DNA from: Luidia sarsii
Taxonomy: Eukaryota > Echinodermata > Asteroidea > Paxillosida > Luidiidae
Direction of reading: 5' to 3'
DNA: 64,000 bases
Assembly (NCBI GenBank): GCA_949987565.1
Contig: OX465107.1
Coordinates: 2,252,684-2,316,683 of the forward strand
Below the pieces are notes generated by a model that did no database searches, had not been told where the DNA came from, and saw only the letters and a list, made by a program, of their open reading frames with translations. Of this stretch, positions 46,766 through 58,289 are shown piece after piece. Made by a program: the position numbers and the translations under genes. The stretch's first letter is position 1; the number at the start of each line of letters is the position of its first letter.

Positions 46766-48033
46766 GATTGAATTTGGCCGACACAATATAACAATTGACT
46801 AAACAGTATTTCCATCTTGAAGTGACACCTTGACAAGCATAGGTCGAAAATCTTGCTCAACATTTCGCTTTACAGTATACAGTTACCCTCCTATAGTTGC
46901 GTCTCTTGCATTTTCTACTTTAATGCACAATTTGTTTGCGAAAGCACGAGTCTCGCTGATAGAAGCAAATTGGCAAAGTCCATTGGTCCGGGGAGGGGGG
47001 GGGGAGGAGGAAGGGAGGATTCACCATTTCTTATCCCGCACACACATCATATCAAAGCACTTCCTTCAACTACAGATCCGACTGAATTATTCAAGACCAA
47101 AGAAAACAAGGCACCAAATCAACCTTGCTAACAATGCGGATGGTTCGACTATCAACGCAAACACTTCTTGGGGGTTCTATGCAAAGTCAGTTCTGCCAAG
47201 TGAGATGAATGATTCATACACTGATTGCCTTTGAATCCTACTCAGTCTGCAATGTAAGATCTGAACGTTAACTGGACAGGAGAACTTGGCAAGAGCCGCC
47301 GAATCTCATTCATGGATGAGATTTACCGGTAATCTTCTATTTTCTAGGAATTTGCAAGATATTAAATGACAGAAAAAACAACACATTCGCATGCATTTTC
47401 AAATTCCAAACTGGCAATTCTGACTTTGACCGGCATCCGGCCAGGATCAAAACTGCCAGGCCATTTCAGATTAGCATTGTTTTGATTTTTTACAGTCGGT
47501 AATATTAAAAATGTTGCAATGTCAGTAAGAGGTTTGCAGCAATTTTGTATTACTGGGCAGATGCCCAAGTTTTGCATTTTCAACTGCTACAGTGTAGCAG
47601 AAAAGTCTCACTGATTGTTCTGAGTACTTTTTACAGCCTAAGTGTGTATGCTGGTAGGTTTTGTGCGATCTATAATTTTGTTTACTGGGGCGCTGCGTGT
47701 CAAATTTGAGTGTTTGGCGAAATGGTTTATATTTAACAGATGACGCTTCCCCCTTGAGCACGTAGTGTTGAATGGTTTGTCTGTTGCTGTGTGCCACCAA
47801 GACGACATCAAGTCCCGGCGATGGAGATTGGCGTGGGTGGCTGATGGGTGATGGAGGGGGAGGCAGAATTTAATCACGCCGCTTAGAAGTGGAAATCTTG
47901 AATCTATTTATCACGTTGCCAAAGGTGAAGATTGTTCGATTTTTTGCATCGGGGCCACTATTTCAGGGCTCTGCTTAACGCAGAATACTGTGTATACACT
48001 GCAAGTACAGCGTCCATGAGGGTTTGCCCTACT
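46766..48033. other. stretch without recognisable gene
   Basis: G-rich run near 46989-47015. The 134-codon plus-strand frame (46830-47234) and overlapping alternatives lack family signals. Confidence 0.35.
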
Positions 48034-48245
48034 CAATCCTATAAGCACTGACTGCTCGGTGGTTTTGCCAATTTCCTGCTGAAAAAAATCCCAGGGATTC
48101 GAACCTGTGACTCCTGCTTTGTAGTGCAGTTATTTAAACCACTTGACCACCGAGCTGGTCGAGGTCATGTGGCAGATTCAAATATGTATAGGGGTGGGTA
48201 CAGCGTTGCATCATAGATGTAATAGGATCAGTGCTTATAACATTA
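48034..48245. mobile_element. tRNA-like sequence inside a short-TIR element
   Basis: On the minus strand, TGGTCAAGTGG fits the pol III A box and GGTTCGAATCC is a perfect B box, followed at once by T7 (48082-48088 as A7 on the plus strand), a pol III terminator. The tRNA cloverleaf is poor: no acceptor stem and an eight-base anticodon loop. This points to a SINE or pseudo-tRNA. Outer ends ATAAGCACTGA (near 48041) and TCAGTGCTTAT (near 48229) are inverted. It is distinct from family B. Confidence 0.65.
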
Positions 48246-49284
48246 AGCTGGGAAAACCATCATTGAATTAAATTCTCCTTGACACAGACATCATCTATTA
48301 CATTGTACATCTACATCAAATGATCTTACTTTAGGCCTTGGTTTGAGTTCCAATTTGGTCCAATTATTTGTGGGGGGTTTTCACAACCATTCAACACTGT
48401 CCTGTAAGAGAGGAGTCTGGGTTGGCACAGCGGCCAACGGCTTTGTAAGTGAGATCTAGAGAGGAGATTAAAAGACCACAGAATGTGGCCAATGGGATCA
48501 ATATTGGAGGTAGTAATCCTTTGACTGCCTAACTATCGATGACTACAAATCCTTAAAAGAAACCAATGACTGCAATCCCATTAAAACCGAAGAACTCAAA
48601 GCTTAAGACTTGCAAGAGTCCCTCCACGTGACCCGGTGGGAACTTTGGAGGCCCCCCCCCCCCCGGGATGATTGGAGCGGGCCCAAGCAGAAGCATCTGA
48701 TGATCTGATGAAGAAATTTGTGAGCGCGTGAGGAGGGGAGTGGGCGTGCATGTACATGCCTGGCATAATCAGTCATTAGACCGAATTAAATGTAGGGCAC
48801 CTTCGCAGACAAACTTGAAGGATGGTGGATGCGCTACCCTCGCTATACGGATGGGTTCACAATGCGGACTGCTTACAATTCACGTCATGTTTATCCTCTT
48901 CCAAGAATGAGCGTGGCTCAGGGAGGAACCCGGCGACCCAAACCAAAGCAGGTTCGGGTTGTCCCATGCACAATTAACAAAGGCAAATATTGAGACACTA
49001 CTGCAAAATCATTTTCTTTTCTCCTGCTCAGGAGAGACGGGAGGTGTAACTGCCAATGCAATTACTTCCCATGTACATCTGTTGGTAAATCTTAAAAGAC
49101 GGGGAAAATGCTGGCATAAAATGCAGGTGCAAAAATTTGGCCCTTCCATGATAAAAGAGACGGGTGAAAATTCCAATAACCAGCAGTAACATTCCTCAAG
49201 TGGACTCTGACGACTGGATAGCAACTACAGATTCCAAAATGAAAAAAAGGGCGTCTTAAAAATTGCAAAAGACTGACTGCTCTC
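48246..49284. other. stretch without recognisable gene
   Basis: C12-13 run at 48652-48664. No gene recognised. Confidence 0.35.
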
Positions 49285-49288
49285 TTTA

Positions 49289-49639
49289 GCCATGTCCGCA
49301 CTGGACTTATTTTTTACCGAGATCGTGGGTAACGTTCCAATGGGTAAATCTTCCCGGCGTCCGCACGAGTATTGACGTGGGTAAATTAACCATTATGACC
49401 GATAAAACTTAACCAACTGGCATAATACAAACACACGACACAGTGTCCGCATTGGACTTTTTGATTCGGTTAAACTGACCTGGTCAATTTTACCGGGCAG
49501 AAGTCACTCGGTTAAACTACCCATTCGAGTCGGGTAAGTTACATGGTAGGAAAACTTCCTGGGCTGTCCGCATTGGATGGTTAAAAGTTACCCATTTGCT
49601 CGGTTAGTTTACCCAAAATAAGTCCAGTGCGGACACGGC
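49289..49639. mobile_element. MITE, family G (351 bp)
   Basis: Ends GCCATGTCCGCACTGGACTT and AAGTCCAGTGCGGACACGGC are inverted copies, flanked by TTTA at 49285-49288 and 49640-49643. The inner sequence repeats short GGTTAAACT and GTCCGCATTGGA words. No coding potential. Confidence 0.88.
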
Positions 49640-49643
49640 TTTA

Positions 49644-51094
49644 ATCCCTCGTTCGGGCTTTGCAGAGGAATTACTGCTGAGAATGCCCAGAAGAAGAAAA
49701 AAACCCAAAACATACGCACTTCCGCTGTGAGTTACAGCTTGCTTGTGAGCCTGTCTACTACAGGCAGGCACTTCAAAAGTTTCCCGGTGAGCTGAGAGGG
49801 GCGCAACAGCCTTAATTAAATTTGTCGAAGATGACTGGATGCGCTCGGAATTCATCGCCTGTGCACAACTGCTGTTGATATCTCAGCTGGATTTATGGGT
49901 TTTTCTCCCTCCCTCTTCTCTATCCCCCGTGCTCGCTGTGAATCCAATCTCACGGTTTGCCAAAACGATTGGGCACTGTGTCGATTAGGCGTGTGTCTGT
50001 GCATGATCTTTCCTTGGTCCCCCTAGAAATATAACTTGGGGGTGGGTTGTATAATCTGCTGGGTTTAAAGTTATAAATTCCATGAAATTAGCTTTGTGAA
50101 AAAGTATGGGGGAGGATTTTTAAAATTTTTTAAAAATTTACAGATTGCATTGGGATAGTTAATTGTTTAGTTGGGCTATTTGGCAGGCCTATCATTATCA
50201 TCTGTACAATGGTTATTTTAAAGCGTAAGCTAGTACAAGTGCAAGCCCTCTTATAAGACAAACTCAAGATTTTGAGAAAGGAGGTCCTGTCAGATTTTGC
50301 AAGGAGGGAAATGTTAAGCTCTATTTTTTTTGGTGGGAACTGTACATTTTTTGTCAACTGTGTAATAATCAAGCAATTGCAATCATTCTATCTCACTTTA
50401 TTCCCACCTTATGTATCGATGATGAACTTTGGGGTACTTTTTCTTTTAAGACTGGAATTTTTCAAAATTGGAGGATAGTCTTGTGCAGAGGGGGTGGATG
50501 GAAGGGAGGTTGGTTATGGAGTGCAGCAAGAAAGCAGTCGCAATTTTTTGTATCACAATGTACTTTACCTCTTAATTTGGTAATCTAACTCTTCTCTTTC
50601 TTCTTTTTCGGAAGATTTTCAATCTGGGAGGGTCTGGGGTTGAAGTGGAGGGTGGAGTCGGGGGGGGGGAGTTTAGTTGAATCTCAAACACGCAGGTCTT
50701 TCACCTCCCGGAGGGATTAGCGCCAATCTGCTCGGCTCATCAGGACAATTTGTTTCTCAAGGTTTTTTCCCCCCCACCAGTAAATACTTCGTCCGGTCCC
50801 ACCCGGCCTGCCAGCCAAAGGCAATGTCAAGTTCAAGGGCACGGATGAGCTGCCCTCATCCAATTTGCGGAAGGTTTTTTGCAAAATAAGATGACAGGCT
50901 TTCTTTACAAAGTACAAATTGCCGGGATAATCTAGCAACCTTCACCAAATACCGACGGCTCATTCCAAGTATAATCCTCTCTGAGGGGCAAGTCGCTCCA
51001 TAGTCTTTTATGGATTTTTTTCCGCGCCAAGAAGCGAGACAAAAAATGTCACAAACGGCTCACTGAGTGGGAATCAAAATCTCAAACTGCGTAA
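49644..51094. other. stretch without recognisable gene
   Basis: AT-rich then G-rich (50660-50669). No gene recognised. Confidence 0.35.
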
Positions 51095-51450
51095 ATTGAA
51101 AAAAAAAAAAATGGCAAAGAAAACTTTGACTGGATCGTGATTTGAACCTGTTTTGCATACCAGCGCTCTTACCATCTGAGCTATGTAGCCTTCCCAAATA
51201 GTCAACTAAGAACCTCTTGTTAAAAAAAGCTTAAGTAACTTTGATGTCAAAGAGATCTAAAGGAACAGGCAACTCTTTTTTTTAAACAATTTTTAGACAT
51301 GGCAAGGTAAACTTTGACTGGACCCGGGACCTCTGGTTTTGTGTACCGGCGCTCTTACCATCTGAGCTATCCAGCCCTTAGATGGCGGCCTTCCCAAATA
51401 GTCAACTAGTCTTTGCCGGGGTGGAGGCGCCAGTCAGAAGCATTCAGCCT
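51095..51450 (-). repeat. two family B SINEs in tandem
   Basis: Minus-strand copies at about 51095-51215 and 51295-51450. Each contains TAGCTCAGATGG (A box; the first reads CATAGCTCAGATGG) and the CTTTGACTGGA region. The second keeps GACTGGCGCCTCCACCCC at its 5' end. The word AAGAACCTCTTGTTAAAAAA after the first also precedes the copy at 60965, so it belongs to the repeat unit. Confidence 0.88.
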
Positions 51451-51505
51451 CAAATTGTCTTTGAGAAAGGTCCTGCTACGATGGAAACATCAGGCCCTCT
51501 CATAT
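51451..51505 (+). repeat. family A fragment, copy 10
   Basis: GTCTTTGAGAAAGGTCCTGC, TACGATGGAAACATCAGGCC in plus orientation, directly abutting the 5' end of the SINE at 51295-51450. Confidence 0.8.
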
Positions 51506-51879
51506 ATTTTTTTAGGGGGGCATTCCCTTTTCTCTCAGATTTGCATAGGGGAGTGCTGATAGCAATTAGAGAATAAATTAATGAAACCCAACTCCCTACC
51601 CCCCCCCCCAAAAAAAATGCCTTTAGAAGCAGCGTTAAGATGTAAAGTGTCATTGCCGCACTGGCTAATTAAGCAATCATCGCTCATCAACCTAATCCAG
51701 CTTTGGGCCTACTAATTACTGCTCTGTTGTTCCTGACACCCGCAATTAGTTTCTGTCTAATTTGGAAAACAACTGAGAGGAGACAAGGCACAGTGAGAGG
51801 AAAAATATCTTTACATAGGAATGAGCTTGAAACAAGAATGTCAGTGGTGGTCCATTATATGATGGAATTATCTGTCTCT
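51506..51879. other. stretch without recognisable gene
   Basis: C10-11 run at 51598-51609. No gene recognised. Confidence 0.35.
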
Positions 51880-52098
51880 CGCTCACTCTCTCCATCTATT
51901 CCTATCTCTCTCCACTGTCTCTCTCCCTCTCCTCTCTCTCTCTCTCCTCTCTCTCTCTCTATCTCTTTCTCTTTCTCTTTCTCTCTCCCCCTCTTTCTAT
52001 TTCTCTCCCCTCTCTCTCTATCTCTCTCTCCTTCTACCTCCTTCCCCCCTCTCTCTCTCTCTCTCTCTTCCTCCCTCTTCCCCCTCTCTTCACGACAT
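51880..52098. repeat. CT-rich pyrimidine tract
   Basis: About 220 bp of CTCTCT/TTTCTC on the plus strand. The overlapping frames are compositional artefacts. Confidence 0.95.
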
Positions 52099-53743
52099 GT
52101 ACAGAAGAATCCGCTTTCTATACATACCACCATACCAGGTGAAAGCAATGTCAGGTACCAATCAAATCATTTAGTTTGATTTAGTTTGATCCACCACATT
52201 CAAATCAAAGAAACAAAAAGGTAGCAAGGCCACTCACCTTTATTGAGCTCTTGCAGTGAAATTTCCTTTCAGGGTATCTCCAACAGCTCTCTGAGACGAC
52301 GTTCCTGAGAGGCTTCAAACTAGCAGACCACAAATGATGCCTCTCCTTTTTCTCCACGAAGCACAGGGTCCTCGGTAGAATTCTTCTCCTTCTCCTGCAG
52401 CTCACAGGAAAGGATGATCGACACTTTGTCCTCGTGCGATTTCTCGCTTTATTCCAGCGCTCAAATTCTTTGCTCCACTTGTTGTTTCCCCTCCTCGTTG
52501 GTTGCCCTTTTTGACGAGGGAGGGGGGGGGGTATCGGAAGAGTTTCGGCGAGCAGTGTTAGCAATCAGGCAAGCCGATGACAGTCCTCATCCAGACACCG
52601 AGCGTTCCTCGGGATGGCACAGCTGACAGTGGTCCCGTGGTCTGCTGTGAGTGGGTGGGGAGGGGATGTGGAGGGGGGGGGGGGAGAATAGGGATTAACT
52701 CGTTGAGTGCGTCGCTATGAAGGGAGCCGGCGACTCCAAATAGCTGACGCAATGCTGTGTGAGAGATGGGGGTCTGCGGGTAGGTGTTGTCATTGGCCTT
52801 TACACAGCCAGCGAGGCAATGATAGATTCTGAGATAGATTAGCATCAAATATGCGAGCCTTGGGAGATATGGGTTGTCCTCAATGTGGCCGAGCTGAGAC
52901 GCAGAACGCAGGAGCAATCCTGGATTACATCTCTTGTTTTCTTCTCTCTCTCTCTCTCTCTTTCTCTCTTTCTCTCTTTCGTCAGTCAGGGCTTTTTTCC
53001 CTTGGCAACGGACTATAGTGCAGCCAAAGCGCCGAGAACACTGGTCCCACTGTGACAGTGGGAATTCAATTTGCTTGGGTAAATTGGTCGCCGGGATGTA
53101 GCACTGTACACAAGGGGTAGGTGGGGGTATAGAAAACGCGATTAGCTACATCACTGAAGCCGGGCCAAATTTGGAATTCCGCCTGTGGTCGTTTTAATTA
53201 CTCGCAATTTACCACCAGCTATATTGGAGGGACAAGTCCTCTGCTCCCTGTGTGTCATCAGGTTAGAAAAAGGTGGCCGGGAGATCAGTAGAGTAAACTG
53301 CTATTGTTCTTTAAAGCTACCTCTCAGCCACTCTCACATATGCTTCTCAAACAAGAAGACGATCTTCTGCAAACAGTTGTGATGGAATGGATCAATGAAA
53401 GGAAAGAGAGCTAATGAATACAAATAGATTGGCACACATTTTTTTCCCCTGGAATCCAGAGCAAAATCAGGATTACAGGCTGCCCCATAGTCAGTCATTT
53501 ATATTGCTTTCCCAGGTTTATGGTAATGGATTATCATCACATTCTTTCTGTTTGTTTGTCCAGTCAATGTCTCCTTGTCTATCTTTTTACAGGCATTTCA
53601 ATACAAGCCTCTGGGCTTGCCTCCATATTGGGTTTATAAAAACAATTCACTTCATGTATTTCTTTCTGTTTGTCTTTACCTATTTCATTAACTATGAAAT
53701 GTGTTGGTAATACTAAATTGCTTTATTGTATTATGGATATGAA
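52099..53743. other. stretch with a weak exon candidate
   Basis: On the minus strand, 52394-52238 lies between CTGCAG and a strong donor AAAG|GTGAGTGG. It could be a non-coding 5' exon, but this is weak. A CT run lies at 52943-52979 and a G12 run near 52674-52685. Confidence 0.3.
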
Positions 53744-53792
53744 CGTTGATTGATTGATTGATTGATTGATTGATTAATTGGTAGATTGAATA

Positions 53793-53886
<94 letters not shown>

Positions 53887-53888
53887 CG
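53744..53888. repeat. ATTG tetranucleotide microsatellite
   Basis: About 145 bp of GATT/ATTG repeats with a short interruption near 53774-53794. Confidence 0.98.
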
Positions 53889-54714
53889 ATTGATTGATTA
53901 AAACTGGGAAGGCACTGTTCAGATCTTGTTTTTACAGGGTACAAATTCTGATGAATTCAAGGGACAAGCAAAAGTGATGATTCCAGAATGATTGCAATTA
54001 TTGTTGGAGTTAGAATCGCAATCCGTACTCCACCATGTGAATTGCACTGATTTCAATGAAAGGTCAAATGAGTTTCATCAAGTAGTCACAGAAACTGGGC
54101 ATGGTTTTCAACTTTAGCTGCCATATGTGTGTCCAGCCAGTCTTCTGCATTTGCCAGGGGTAGGGAGGGAGACACATGTACAGTATATTTGGTGCCTCAT
54201 TGTGTGCTTGATGTTTTACAGGAGGCCGCTCACCTTGAGTATGAAAAGATCATGTCTCAATGTGATGGGCCGACTGCGAACGTCCTCTGACTCATGTTCA
54301 TTTCATGCTCGGCTGCTCAGCCCGAGTAATTACCCATTTCCTGTCTGCAGATTTCTCATTGGGTGGAACAATGTTTTGCAGCCCTGTACCATCAACAGAC
54401 AGAGCTTGGGGGACATCAGTGGTTTTAATTATGCATCACCGTATCCCTCTCATCATTCAGACGATGGATGATTACAAGACTGAAATAAAAATCATCGTGA
54501 CACCAAATTTCGTTTGCAAGGCCATGCATGCATTTGATCATTGTTGGATGGTTGTTTGGGTTGTTTTTTTTGCTGGCATTGAATGTGTGCTCAGTGATCT
54601 GTCCTTTCAAGATGTGCTTTTGAAAGTTCCATTTTAGGCTTGGCATTTTTTATCCTCGATGTGCTTCTCTGAGAAAGATAAGTTTGATCCTGCTGAGATC
54701 AATTTTTTTTAGGA
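53889..54714. other. stretch with a weak terminal-exon candidate
   Basis: TGATGTTTTACAG precedes an open segment 54222-54290 that reads EAAHLEYEKIMSQCDGPTAN plus three residues, then stops. The length is too short for a confident call. No other gene evidence. Confidence 0.25.
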
Positions 54715-54856
54715 ATGTTGAAAAAATGGCAAAGACAAGTTTGACTGGACCAGGACTTGAACCCGAGACCTCTGTTCTTTGCATACCAGCCCTCTTACCA
54801 TCTGAGCTATCCGGCACTTAGATGGTGGCCTTCCTAAATAATCCAGTATCTTTGTT
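54715..54856 (-). repeat. family B tRNA-derived SINE
   Basis: On the minus strand TAGCTCAGATGG (A box) and GAGGTCTCGGGTTCAAGTCC (B box), followed by TGGTCCAGTCAAACTTGTCT. The left end carries the family 5' words in order (CACCATCTAAGTGCCGGA). Confidence 0.9.
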
Positions 54857-55464
54857 GGGATTTACATAATCTTTGTCATTCAAGTCGGTAACTACTTTGC
54901 AATCATTTTGCACTGTGATACCCTCTGTTGACGTTCTATCTTCAAACTTGTGACTCTAGACCTTGGGTATCTCTGAAGGTCAACATTACCAGCTGCAGTG
55001 TTTCTTACTCATTTTTGAGTTTGGACAGCAGGAGAATATTGTCGCCATATGGCTGGCAGTGTCAGTTTTACAAAAGAGGGAGTTGGAAGATAAGAGCGGT
55101 ATGTGAGGGGAACTCGAAAAACACCTCGGCCGAGATTGAACGGACCACCACATTGTGTGTCCGTAACGGAGTGATCCCTTCAGAATGAAATGAGATATAT
55201 TATCCACCTTGAGCGTTCTACCTTGTGTGGTGGTGCTGAGAAAATTGTTCAAAAAAAAAAATCACACACGCACACACAGGATGCTTTGGGCAGGGGGTAA
55301 AATTGAACAGTGGACACTAAAACTGGCCTTGGAAAAAAGTGAGGAAAGCAAATATACACAGTCTGAATTCTAGTGCCTGCTAAGAGACCCATTTGATCAT
55401 AGTTTCTGTTGAGTATTTTCCCAGTCAGAATCTTCACTGAGAATTGGACAAATATATACAGCTT
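54857..55464. other. stretch without recognisable gene
   Basis: An 86-codon plus-strand frame at 54928-55188 contains several Cys and Trp residues but no recognised domain. The opposite strand is equally open. Confidence 0.35.
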
Positions 55465-55520
55465 CTGACTTTGAGAGAAGTCTGGCTAGGATCAAAAGTC
55501 AGGGCAATCTCATTTCTATT
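55465..55520 (+). repeat. family A fragment, copy 11, decayed
   Basis: GACTTTGAGAGAAGTCTGGC then TAGGATCAAAAGTCAGGGCA. The order matches the family A centre. Confidence 0.55.
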
Positions 55521-55920
55521 TTTTTTTTAATTTGTAAAATTTGGATAATTTACGTCAGTCAGCAGGTTGCAACATCTTAAAGATATTTTGAGGAATACAT
55601 TTTTGAAATCACAAATCCTAAAAGGTTGGATATAAAATGGAAAAAAAATTACATTTCATTCATTGGATGAAAAAAAAAGTAATGGACAGAAGAACCCAAT
55701 GCGTCTCAAAGGATTAAAAGGAGACAAATATTGATTATTTAATTGAAAACATCGTCCAAGCTTTCTGACCTAGGAATAAATCAGGCCATTCCTTTTAGGG
55801 GACAGAGCACTTTCAATTATCCAGATTCTCTGCAGGTTTAGCCATTAGAGGGAGGGAAGGAATTAGTGACCAAGCCTGGAGGTTTATATATTCATGCTGG
55901 TGTTCGATTTCAGTAATTCA
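55521..55920. other. stretch without recognisable gene
   Basis: AT-rich, no gene recognised. Confidence 0.35.
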
Positions 55921-56825
55921 GCTCTCAGTCTGTCTCTCTGTCTCTCTCCCTCCCCGCATCTCCTCTCTCTCTCACTCTCTGTCCTCCACCTCTCTCTTTC
56001 TCGGTCACTCTCTCTCCTCCTCTCTCTCTCATCCCCTCTCTCTCCTCTCTCTCGTTCTCTATAACACACTCTCTCCCTCCCTCTGTATCAGTCCGTATCT
56101 GTCTCTGCATCTGCCTGTCTCTGTCTACATGTCTGTCCAACTATCTGTCTATCTCTGTCCCTCTGTCTCCATCCCTCCCATCAGTCGTATCTCTGTCTCT
56201 GTATCTGTTTGTCTCTGTCTACATGCCTGTCTGTCCCTATCTCTGAATATCTGTCCCTGTCTTTCTCTTTCCCTCCCCTCTGTCTCTCTTTCTCTGTCCC
56301 TGTCTCTTTTTTCCCTGTCTCTCATTCCCTGTCTCTTTTTCCCTGTCTCTCATTCCCTCCCCTCTCTGTCTCTCTGTCTTCCGACATCTTCGCTCTCTGT
56401 GTATCAGTCTGTATCTGTCTCTGCATCTGCCTGTCTGTCTACATACATACCTGTCTGCCCCTAGCTGTCTATCTGTCTGTCTCTGTGTGTCTTTGTCTAT
56501 CTCTGTCCCCATCACTGTCTCACTCTGTGTCTCTCCTCCTCTGTCTATTTCTCTGTCTATGTCTCTCCTTCCCTCCCCTCTGTCTCTGTCTCTCTATCTG
56601 CATGTCTCCCTCAGTCTTTCTGTCTCTCTGTCTGTGTGTGTGTCTCTCTGTCTTTCTCTCCCTCCCTTCCTTCTCCCCTTTTGTATATCTCTGTCTCTCC
56701 CACAATAATGTATCTCTATGTCTTTCTCTGAGTATCTGTCTCTCTGTTTGTCTCTGTCTGTCTCCATTTCTCTGTTTCTCTCTGTCAGACTCTATGTCTC
56801 TATCTCTCTTACTCTTTCTGTCTTC
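55921..56825. repeat. long CTCT / CTGTCT pyrimidine-rich tract
   Basis: About 900 bp dominated by CTGTCTCTGTCT and CTCTCTCC, with TATCTG and CATCTG variants. Overlapping Ser/Leu/Val frames up to 206 codons and Arg/Glu/Asp frames on the other strand are artefacts. Confidence 0.95.
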
Positions 56826-57242
56826 CTGAAGGAGAGGGGCAACGATTGATCTACGTGTATCTGGGTCACACCAGTGCATCTACCTTTTCAATTATTGGGA
56901 GAGGCTGATGGGGGGGGGGGGGTTCTGTGCAGTGGCAATTTAGAGTCAGACTGTCATAAATACTTTCTACCTGTTCTATTACATGTACTAGTGTTACATG
57001 GCAGGGTGTTAAGGTGGGGACAGTGTGTCCCCATTGCATTGACGGATTAGTTTGACAAGGCTACTCTGATTGACAAACTAGTAACAACCTGTTATAGTGG
57101 TCCACAATAAACAACATTGTTGTTATGTAGACAGTAGCCACTGTCTGGCACAACCTCATGTTGAAAAAATAGACAATTTTTTTTACTCAGTAATAATACT
57201 ATATTATTACTAGGGCGAGGGTATTAAACTGAAATCTTTCCA
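56826..57242. other. stretch without recognisable gene
   Basis: G12 run at about 56910-56922 and a short hairpin TAATAATACTATATTATTA at 57191-57209. Confidence 0.35.
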
Positions 57243-57599
57243 AAGGGAAAGAAACCATTAAATTTGAAATGGGAGTGTACACTCACTAGTTAGTAGTAGT
57301 ACTCGTACTTAGTAGTACTAGTACTACTAGTACTACTAGTAGTAGTTAGTAGCTAGTACTAGAGTCCGATGTCCGAGTAACTTGGAACCGACAAGTCACC
57401 CTTTTTTATCGAAATTTCAAATTTCAAATTTTGATAAAAAAAGGGTTACTTGTCGGCTCCAAGTTACTCGGACAACAAAAGTACAAGTAGTAGCTACTAG
57501 CTAGTACTACTACTAGTACTAGTAGTAGTACTAGCTACTAGTAGTATAGTACTAGCTAGTGTACACTTCCATTTCAAATTCAATGATTTCTTTCCCTTA
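57243..57599. mobile_element. fold-back element, 357-bp inverted repeat
   Basis: Outer ends AAGGGAAAGAAACCATTAAA and CAATGATTTCTTTCCCTT are inverted, and GGGAGTGTACACT pairs with GTGTACACTTCC. CTAGTA/GTACTAGT-rich arms follow. The inner stem GTCCGAGTAACTTGGAACCG ... CTTTTTTATC (57371-57410) pairs with 57433-57472 with two visible mismatches. The loop centres near 57421. No coding potential. A third copy of CCAAGTTACTCGGACTAAC lies at 57731-57749. Confidence 0.88.
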
Positions 57600-58209
57600 T
57601 GATCATGATGTATGGTCCGCACGAGACATCAGAAGGGCAGATTAACTTTGATTAATTTTGTGGGGGTCTACTAATACTACCCCGACCCCCTCAAAAATGT
57701 TTACAAAAGGGCGATTGAAAGGGTCCAAACTCCAAGTTACTCGGACTAACTAGGCTGAAGATGCTTCATTACTTGATAGGCCTAACTAAAATAAAAATGA
57801 TTTTGCAAATCAGTTTCTATTTGTTGGTTTTGGTACATGGTGCTTCGGTCATCAGTCCATAGAAAAATACTAGTAGTTATGCTACTACTAGTAAAGTAGT
57901 ATTAGTAATAGTATCACTACCACTCCAGTACCACTACCACAGTACCAGTAAGATTCACCGACCTTCAACTAGTTCAAGACACCGGCTTTCTTCGGAGCAG
58001 CGTGCACACAGCCACGAGGTGAACAATCCTCAATAGGGGTTCCTGGGGAATACCCTACAGTACATCTGAGGAGAAGAACCCGAGCTCCGTGGAGTCTTCC
58101 GTTGGGGGCGCTGTTTATCTTTTACCGTTAATCTCATTGAAGGCAATGACTGACCGTTGGTGCCTTTATAAGACGTCTGTCATTCACAATTCCATACCCC
58201 AAAATTCCT
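57600..58209. other. stretch without recognisable gene
   Basis: Contains more CTAGTA-type words near 57870-57915 and the isolated CTCGGAC word near 57740, possibly debris of related fold-back elements. Confidence 0.4.
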
Positions 58210-58260
58210 TAAAATTTCAGAGGGCATAACATTTCTAGCCTAGCAGGACCTTTCTACGGA
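58210..58260 (-). repeat. family A fragment, copy 12
   Basis: AAATTTCAGAGGGCATAACA, TTTCTAGCCTAGCAGGACCT, TTCTACGG; a decayed family A centre. Confidence 0.6.
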
Positions 58261-58289
58261 TGGCATTCTACATTTATACCTTTTTTCCA

